From a virus, in IMG/VR virus record IMGVR_UViG_3300042558_002277, positions 1 to 46,318 of that record: a stretch of DNA of 46,318 bases. The stretch is one strand, 5' to 3'. Positions 42,202 to 46,318 of this stretch are shown piece after piece (positions within the stretch are counted from its first letter, which is position 1; every line of letters begins with the position of its first letter). Under the pieces are notes generated by a model. The model was not told where the DNA came from and ran no database searches. It worked only from the letters and a program-made list of their open reading frames with translations. A program made the translations under genes and the position numbers.

Positions 42202-42702
42202 ATGCCACAAACATGGGACGACGCAGCACACACCGCACTAGTGCGAATCTTTGAGAATGTACGACGCAAACCGCGCTCAGACATAGAACAACTTCGCACA
42301 GACCTTAACGGTTTCATTGATGAACAGTTCCACGCAGCGGCAGGATTCGAAAAAGCAAAAGTTGCATGGGCAATCATCGGTGCAAACGCATTAGAACTCG
42401 CAATCAAACGCGGTGAACCATTCACATTAGAAGAAGTTCACAATGTAGTCATTCGCAAACAACGCGACTACGGCCCAGAAAACATCCGCCGCTTCGGACG
42501 CCAAGGACTCATGGTACGAATGCACGACAAAGTGGCACGCCTCGAAAACCTCTTACTACAACTTGACGGTGGCGGAAAGCCAGAAAACGAATCCATCCAA
42601 GACAACCTTCTGGATGTAGTCGGCTACTCAACCATCGGAATCATGTGGGAATCAATGACATTCCTGCTGCCGCTCAAAAGCCCCGCAACAAAAGAACAGT
42701 AA
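42202..42702 (+). CDS. DUF1599-like (nucleotide-modification-associated) protein
   Basis: 166 aa. FTLEEVHNVVIRKQRDYGPE, NIRRFGRQGLMVRMHDKVAR and ESIQDNLLDVVGYSTIGIMW match the DUF1599/Nmad1 pattern (KqrDYGp.Ni..FG..G..VR..DK..Rl.nL....ESi.Dt..DlagYa.I). Proteins of this family are linked to phage nucleotide modification, biochemically unproven to my knowledge. LLQLDGGGKPEN is encoded by a GACGGTGGCG repeat in the middle of the domain. Confidence 0.8.
   Translation: MPQTWDDAAHTALVRIFENVRRKPRSDIEQLRTDLNGFIDEQFHAAAGFEKAKVAWAIIGANALELAIKRGEPFTLEEVHNVVIRKQRDYGPENIRRFGRQGLMVRMHDKVARLENLLLQLDGGGKPENESIQDNLLDVVGYSTIGIMWESMTFLLPLKSPATKEQ
42565..42574 (+). repeat. GACGGTGGCG repeat, copy 10
   Basis: Context CAACTTGACGGTGGCGGAAA, inside the DUF1599-like gene. 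Confidence 0.8.
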
Positions 42703-42712
42703 AGCGAAACGA

Positions 42713-42777
42713 CAGCCCCGCCTCAACTCTGAGAGAGTTGCAGGGGGCGGGAACTTCCATCGCCATCGAAGTCCCGC
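42713..42777. repeat. Cluster of AGYCCCGC words with nested hairpin
   Basis: AGCCCCGCC (about 42713), AACTCTGAGAGAGTT, GGGGGCGGGAACTTCC and AAGTCCCGCC (about 42768). Several alternative stems are possible. Confidence 0.6.
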
Positions 42778-42946
42778 CCGCACCTGCATTGACGCTAGGG
42801 GATTGCGTCGTATAACGAACACTACAACATCGTAAGCCCCGCCGCAACTCACATAACAATTTCTTTGTTATAGGTGTTGCGAAGGTACAGAACTCCCTGC
42901 TACCTTAGAGACCGCTCACCACAAGCACGAATACAGTAGTACTGCT

Positions 42947-42956
42947 GACGGTGGCG
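42947..42956 (+). repeat. GACGGTGGCG repeat, copy 11
   Basis: Context TACTGCTGACGGTGGCGGAA, intergenic. Confidence 0.8.
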
Positions 42957-43126
42957 GAAAGAAAATCTGGCGCGCCAATCACCAGAGAGTTTTCGCGATT
43001 AAATTCCGAAAACCTGTCTGTGCTGCCCTTTTTCTAAAACGGATTCGGTAAAGGTTCCCCCGAACCCCCTCCAAAATGGGGTTACTGTTTCCTTTATCTC
43101 TCTTTCTTTAAATCGTGGAACCTAAG

Positions 43127-43157
43127 TACTTAACCTTTAGTTACTTAAACTTAAAGT
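43127..43157 (+). repeat. Tandem TACTTAA-type repeat
   Basis: TACTTAACCTTTAGT (43127-43141) followed at once by TACTTAAACTTAAAGT (43142-43157): two imperfect AT-rich copies near replication-like genes. Candidate iterons or unwinding element. Confidence 0.55.
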
Positions 43158-43171
43158 GTTGTTCAGAGATT

Positions 43172-43206
43172 TGACTTTCCTGAAACTCCACGATAAGATG
43201 CTTGCT
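43172..43206 (+). promoter_or_regulatory. Leaderless promoter for 43207
   Basis: TTGACT, 17-nt spacer without box (TTCCTGAAACTCCACGA), -10 TAAGAT, seven bases, ATG 43207. Confidence 0.7.
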
Positions 43207-43365
43207 ATGGATATTCTTTCACTCAAACGCAAGAAGCAGGTCATCGCCAAAGTCCTCATCGCTCATGGCATTCCAATCTGGTACGGAATCCCCGACCACA
43301 TTGTTGACGCTCTCCGTGAAGAGGGTTATGTCATTAGAAAGAAAAAGGGATATGGCCAGGACTAA
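43207..43365 (+). CDS. Small basic protein, 52 aa, leaderless
   Basis: MDILSLKRKKQVIAKVLIAH then GIPIWYGIPDHIVDALREEG. Basic and helical. The ATG coincides with the predicted transcript start. Overlaps the next gene by 14 nt. No family. Confidence 0.62.
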   Translation: MDILSLKRKKQVIAKVLIAHGIPIWYGIPDHIVDALREEGYVIRKKKGYGQD

Positions 43366-43699
43366 ATCTGAGACGAAGAAGTCTCGCCCTGCAAAAGCAG
43401 CATCTGTTCCCGAAGAACAAATCGAACATGTGTTCGCTTACTGGAAACTCGTCATGAACAAAGCAGACAGGGCCTTGCTGTCGCCCGAAAGAAAAGAACT
43501 GATAGGTGCTTCCATCCACGACTATGGATTAGAGGGAGTGATGGAGGCTATTAGGGGTTGTAGTTTGTCTGCGTTCCATATGGGGGCTAATAAGCAGAAG
43601 AAGCGTTATGACTCGCTTGATTTGATTTTGCGTAATGCTGACAAGATTGAGGGGTTTTTGCAGGTTGCTGAGGAGAATCCGTATGTGGAGCCGTTTTGA
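43352..43699 (+). CDS. Replisome-organiser-like phage protein
   Basis: 115 aa. A basic N-terminus (MARTKSETKKSRPAKAASVP) precedes VFAYWKLVMNKADRALLSPE, VMEAIRGCSLSAFHMGANKQ and KKRYDSLDLILRNADKIEGF, the arrangement of actinophage replication-associated proteins (YW...........L...R......L.DG...A..G....FHMG.N.....Y..L.LI.R...) that often precede a helicase loader. A LexA-type box lies inside the 5' part. The second half is much more G/T-rich than the first. Confidence 0.65.
   Translation: MARTKSETKKSRPAKAASVPEEQIEHVFAYWKLVMNKADRALLSPERKELIGASIHDYGLEGVMEAIRGCSLSAFHMGANKQKKRYDSLDLILRNADKIEGFLQVAEENPYVEPF
43423..43436. promoter_or_regulatory. LexA-type box
   Basis: CGAACATGTGTTCG inside the 43352 gene, 216 nt downstream of the 43207 start. 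Confidence 0.45.
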
Positions 43700-44130
43700 T
43701 GGTTAAGGAGGAGATGAAGGCGGTTGTGGACCGTGTGCATGCTTCTTGGAATATTCAGCCGTTGCCTGCTCAGTTGCAGTCGATGTATCGGGCTTGGTTT
43801 GATGTGTTGGGTGATTTTGAGTTTGATGTTGTGAATGATGTTGTTAGTGCGCTTGTGAAGGAGGATGGGTGGGCTCCCCGCCCTGGGACTGTCTACAAGC
43901 GGGTTAAGGATGTTCTTAGCGATGCACCGCCCTTGTCAGTTCATCTGGCTTGGGAGGAGTATCGCCGCCTGGCTGCACAGTTGGATACTGGTGTGTGGGA
44001 GGAGCAGCCGATGCATAGGACTTTACAGAAATGTATTAGTGTGATTGGTGGTTATCACTTGCATACCAATTCAGACCGTGAACATTTCACACAAATCTAT
44101 ACACAACTCGTGAATGAGGAATACCGATGA
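43699..44130 (+). CDS. Helicase-loader-like protein
   Basis: 143 aa. MVKEEMKAVVDRVHASWNIQ, YRAWFDVLGDFEFDVVNDVV and WAPRPGTVYKRVKDVL fit the N-terminal helical domain of phage replicative helicase loaders (YW..L.d.....v..Av......WaP.pg.i..). No ATPase domain is present, so a loader or inhibitor without Walker motifs is likely. The sequence is T/G-rich until about 44040. ATG 43699 overlaps the previous TGA. Confidence 0.65.
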   Translation: MVKEEMKAVVDRVHASWNIQPLPAQLQSMYRAWFDVLGDFEFDVVNDVVSALVKEDGWAPRPGTVYKRVKDVLSDAPPLSVHLAWEEYRRLAAQLDTGVWEEQPMHRTLQKCISVIGGYHLHTNSDREHFTQIYTQLVNEEYR

Positions 44131-44294
44131 GCCGTAACGGACGCCCACCCAAAACAGCCGACAAGCCAACAACGCTGACAATCAAAATCCCCGCCGACCT
44201 CAAAAACAAAATCATTGAGTTAGCCGACGGGTACGACATGAGCATCACCGAATACATCACAACGCTTGTCAACAAAGATGCCTCTAACACCTAA
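44127..44294 (+). CDS. RHH-type DNA-binding protein, 55 aa
   Basis: MSRNGRPPKTADKPTTLTIK then IPADLKNKIIELADGYDMSI and TEYITTLVNKD: a strand followed by two helices as in Arc/CopG repressors. ATGA overlap with the preceding gene. A/C-rich codons. A phage regulator is likely. Confidence 0.7.
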   Translation: MSRNGRPPKTADKPTTLTIKIPADLKNKIIELADGYDMSITEYITTLVNKDASNT

Positions 44295-44619
44295 ACGCGC
44301 CAAACACCCAGACCAAAAATACAACCTAGTAGTATTAGTAGAGGGCTGGCTCAAAAACGCCATACAAGACGCAGCCGCCGAACAACAAGTCTCAATACAA
44401 CAATGGTGTAACACCATCCTACTAGACGCAATCAGAAGCGGCAAAAAACTCCCAGCCCTACAAGACGGCACACACCTCCCCACACCAGCCGAAGCACTAC
44501 ACGCCTACCTCACAGGCACCACCACACTCCAACCCTGCGGACGCACAGACTGCACCCCCGACCCAATCACCGCAGACCAACACACCTACTGCAACACATG
44601 CGGATGCCGATTCAAATAA
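44278..44619 (+). CDS. RHH-like protein with C-terminal zinc ribbon
   Basis: 113 aa. LVVLVEGWLKNAIQDAAAEQ then QVSIQQWCNTILLDAIRSGK has the RHH helix-turn-helix pattern. The C-terminus CGRTDC...YCNTCGCRFK supplies a possible zinc site. It overlaps the preceding RHH gene by 17 nt. The two may form a regulatory pair. Confidence 0.65.
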   Translation: MPLTPKRAKHPDQKYNLVVLVEGWLKNAIQDAAAEQQVSIQQWCNTILLDAIRSGKKLPALQDGTHLPTPAEALHAYLTGTTTLQPCGRTDCTPDPITADQHTYCNTCGCRFK

Positions 44620-44736
44620 ACTAAACCAAACCCCCCAGAAACAACAACAAAAGAATTCGAATAGCCCAAAAAGCCACTCGCTGACCCGTTCCCCGTGTTT
44701 TCCCTCATTTTCTTTTTCTGCGGTGGGGGTGCTATC

Positions 44737-45048
44737 TCATTTGGGGAACATTTGGGCGATGGAGGGTTTTGTGGGTGTGAGTCCTCTGCGTCTTTGTTCT
44801 TGTAGTAACTGTCGTGAGGTGAGTCCTGCCCATACTCCGTGCATGTCTGCTGTGGGGTATTGGAGTGCGTAGTTGAGGCAGTGTTGTTTGGCTGGGCAGT
44901 CGCTGCAGATTTGTCGTGCTTGTTTGATGTAGGTGATGTCTTTGTAGTCTTTGGGGAACATGAGGTTTGTTTTGCCTTTGCAGTTGGCGTGTTCTCTCCA
45001 GTTTTGTTCGTGTATATCGTTTAAATTTGTTTCGTTTTGTTGTTTCAT
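44737..45048 (-). CDS. WhiB-like Fe-S transcription regulator 2
   Basis: 103 aa. Four Cys at 23, 48, 51 and 57, then GVWAG (71-75) and a basic tail (LLQEQRRRGLTPTKP). Different from the 14449 copy in spacing and sequence, so not a recent duplicate. It would bind [4Fe-4S] and the host sigma factor. Confidence 0.93.
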   Translation of the reverse strand: MKQQNETNLNDIHEQNWREHANCKGKTNLMFPKDYKDITYIKQARQICSDCPAKQHCLNYALQYPTADMHGVWAGLTSRQLLQEQRRRGLTPTKPSIAQMFPK

Positions 45049-45060
45049 GTTTCGTCCTTG

Positions 45061-45657
45061 TTATTTGTCTTGCAGGTAGGTTTGTACTGGTGGGCCTGTG
45101 TATGGGTCGAATTTTGCGGTGATGTTGAGTGCTTTGATGGCGATGTTTTTTGATTGTTGTGGGGTGGGGGGTGTTTTGGGCATGAGGGCTTGTATGGCTC
45201 CTAGGGCGTATGGTGCTCCTGAGCCGATTGCGTATATGCCGTTTGATTCTGAGGTCCAGGAATAATCGGATTCAATAATATAAATGATGCTGTTGATGAC
45301 GACTAGAATGGTTGACCCTTGTTCGGCTTGTTCGTCTTTGGTTGATGGTGCGTACCCTGCTTCTTCAAAGGTGTCTCTTAAAGCAGGTACAAACCTGGTG
45401 GTAATAAAAGCATCCAGTTTCTTGCCTTCAAGAGTTGGCAAAGGCGCTGGGGGGATAAAAGCATGATGAAGAATGTTCAACGCCCTGACATCACCTGCAG
45501 CCCCCAACAAGTACTTGCCGTTCTGCGCTATCTTCCCAGACCCCGTACCAAGAGTAGACACCTGATAAGCGTTCCCATCAGACCCCAAAGAACTAATCCG
45601 TGAATCAGTAGCAACAACAGCAAAGCCATCACCCTGAATACCTACAATTGTCGTCAT
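45061..45657 (-). CDS. Proteasome beta/HslV-like Ntn hydrolase
   Basis: 198 aa. It starts MTTIVGIQGDGFAVVATDSR, the pattern of 20S beta subunits (T-T-x-V/I-G..x-D-G-x-V-x-x-A-D-S-R). Thr2 would be the nucleophile after Met removal, Asp18 the acidic partner, and Lys42 in SGKIAQNG the counterpart of Lys33. GAAGDVRALNIL and GSGAPYALGAIQAL complete the fold. It should be a threonine peptidase or an assembly relative. No ATPase partner adjoins. A sharp base-composition change crosses the gene near 45370. Confidence 0.85.
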   Translation of the reverse strand: MTTIVGIQGDGFAVVATDSRISSLGSDGNAYQVSTLGTGSGKIAQNGKYLLGAAGDVRALNILHHAFIPPAPLPTLEGKKLDAFITTRFVPALRDTFEEAGYAPSTKDEQAEQGSTILVVINSIIYIIESDYSWTSESNGIYAIGSGAPYALGAIQALMPKTPPTPQQSKNIAIKALNITAKFDPYTGPPVQTYLQDK

Positions 45658-45755
45658 AAAATATGTTCTCTCTCCCCCTAGGTAAGTCTCTCTCTCCCTA
45701 CGGGTATTTGTTACTGGCAGTCGTGGACGGATTTAATGCGCCCATCGTGCAATCC

Positions 45756-45950
45756 TTATACTGGGCGGGTTTCCCAGTAGTTCATGGCGATTGCCATCTC
45801 TTCGGCTTCTTCGTAACTTTCTAATGTTGCTACGATGTAATATCTGAATCCGTCGCCTTTGCAGACATAGTGGTTGTCGAAGTCTTCGTCTTCTCCGCTG
45901 GACACGACGACCCATTGGTATTTGGGTTCTCTGTGGATAATGTCAGTCAT
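45756..45950 (-). CDS. Small unknown protein, 64 aa
   Basis: MTDIIHREPKYQWVVVSSGE then YYIVATLESYEEAEEMAIAM. A beta-alpha unit with an acidic helix. It overlaps the previous gene by 8 nt. No family. Confidence 0.6.
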   Translation of the reverse strand: MTDIIHREPKYQWVVVSSGEDEDFDNHYVCKGDGFRYYIVATLESYEEAEEMAIAMNYWETRPV

Positions 45951-46158
45951 AGATTTCCCTGTCTGGTTCGTGTAGTGCTAGTCGTGCTTTGTAGTAGTCA
46001 AGGTCTGCTTCTAGGTTGTCGATGAGTTCTGCTGCTTGGGTGAGGTAGAAGGGTGCCATTTTGAGTGGGGTTTCTGTGTGGCCTTCTTGGAGCATCTTTA
46101 CTATGAGAAGCAAAGTATCCTGTATGGATAAATTAATCTCTTCTTTTGGATTGTTCAT
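45943..46158 (-). CDS. Small helical protein, 71 aa
   Basis: MNNPKEEINLSIQDTLLLIV then KMLQEGHTETPLKMAPFYLT and a coiled-coil C-terminus (LEADLDYYKARLALHE). It starts within the end of the truncated gene upstream. No family. Confidence 0.6.
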   Translation of the reverse strand: MNNPKEEINLSIQDTLLLIVKMLQEGHTETPLKMAPFYLTQAAELIDNLEADLDYYKARLALHEPDREIYD

Positions 46159-46318
46159 GCTCTGCTATCTCTTTCTCCCACTTCAGTGTGACTTGAAGCA
46201 TTTGATGATTGTTTTCTGGTCTGCTTGGCGTGAAGTAGTACCTCAACCCCTTGAACTTCTCTTTAATTTGAAAGATTTTGTATTCGGGGTCTATGGCTAG
46301 TAGTTCTTCGTGGCATTT
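46133..46318 (-). CDS. Partial gene, cut by the window edge
   Basis: The C-terminal 61 residues are visible: CHEELLAIDPEYKIFQIKEK then FKGLRYYFTPSRPEN. The pattern CHE.L..IDP.Y...QIKEK.GGLR.Y recurs in actinophage proteins of unknown role. Only the 3' part is present; the start lies beyond 46318. It overlaps the next gene by 26 nt. Confidence 0.65.
   Translation of the reverse strand, partial: KCHEELLAIDPEYKIFQIKEKFKGLRYYFTPSRPENNHQMLQVTLKWEKEIAEHEQSKRRD

Larger units (their letters stand above)
42703..43206. other. Gene-free repeat-rich stretch, candidate origin
   Basis: About 500 nt, the longest gap. From left: several AGYCCCGC words with nested AACTCT-gag-AGAGTT, a GACGGTGGCG copy (42947), a C-rich section (GGTTCCCCCGAACCCCCT), and an AT-rich end with the tandem TACTTAA repeats (43127-43157). 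It borders genes that look replication-related. Confidence 0.5.

Noticed and set aside
1-46318. CRISPR array
   Set aside because: The repeats seen are widely dispersed, of unequal spacing and partly coding; no regular repeat-spacer series exists.
1-46318. Integrase, transposase or attachment site
   Set aside because: No tyrosine or serine recombinase or DDE motif was found; the tRNA is not next to such a gene.

Overview
The window looks like part of the genome of a tailed phage (or a phage-derived element) of a low-GC actinobacterium. Host-type markers are two WhiB-like iron-sulfur regulators, a flavin-dependent thymidylate synthase (ThyX), a secreted lytic protein with an Rpf-like domain, a proteasome-type Ntn hydrolase, six CGAAC-N4-GTTCG palindromes matching the Gram-positive LexA box, and many apparently leaderless genes. 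Phage markers are dense packing with ATGA/TAATG overlaps, a primase-helicase/RuvC/HNH/SSB replication set and dozens of very small unknown genes. The modest GC content would fit an aquatic actinobacterium, but that is inference. I recognised no capsid, portal, tail or large terminase gene, no integrase and no CRISPR array.

Layout. 0-6.1 kb (+): histone-deacetylase-fold hydrolase, a GNAT-like protein, small unknowns and a PD-(D/E)XK nuclease. 6.1-6.5 kb: T-rich gene-free stretch with repeats and two LexA-type boxes. 6.5-9.0 kb: small membrane proteins, a MazG-like pyrophosphohydrolase and a histone-H1-like Lys/Ala protein. 15.5-9.0 kb (-): one operon of eleven genes from one promoter (two unknowns, WhiB, ThyX, primase-helicase, HTH protein, RHH protein, HNH, RuvC-like, coiled coil, ParB-like). 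15.6-25.1 kb: mixed strands, with a metallophosphatase, SSB, DUF932-like protein, Rpf/lysozyme lysin, tRNA-Lys and a SNF2 helicase with two HARP-like repeats. 25-42.7 kb: a long, mostly + array of about 45 small genes, many Cys-rich, with a MoxR-type AAA+ ATPase and VWA/HExxH protein in the middle. 42.7-43.2 kb: gene-free, repeat-rich, a candidate origin. 43.2-44.6 kb (+): replication-accessory-like and RHH genes. 44.7-46.3 kb (-): second WhiB, proteasome-like protein and small unknowns.

The most striking feature is regulatory. About 39 promoters share a conserved element inside the 17-bp spacer between -35 and -10 (consensus YTGAYACACCC, ending TG next to the -10). Most are followed by a conserved leader word, ACCTACTA, and then a Shine-Dalgarno sequence. 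A second subset is leaderless. Superimposed are a dispersed + strand repeat with core GACGGTGGCG (11 copies, mostly near 3' ends of genes between 24.5 and 43 kb) and a dispersed palindrome AGYCCCGC...GCGGGRCT found both within and between genes. Together these suggest a phage-wide, unit-by-unit regulatory scheme for the small-gene array.

All calls come from reading the sequence; no database search was run, and family assignments rest on remembered motifs.
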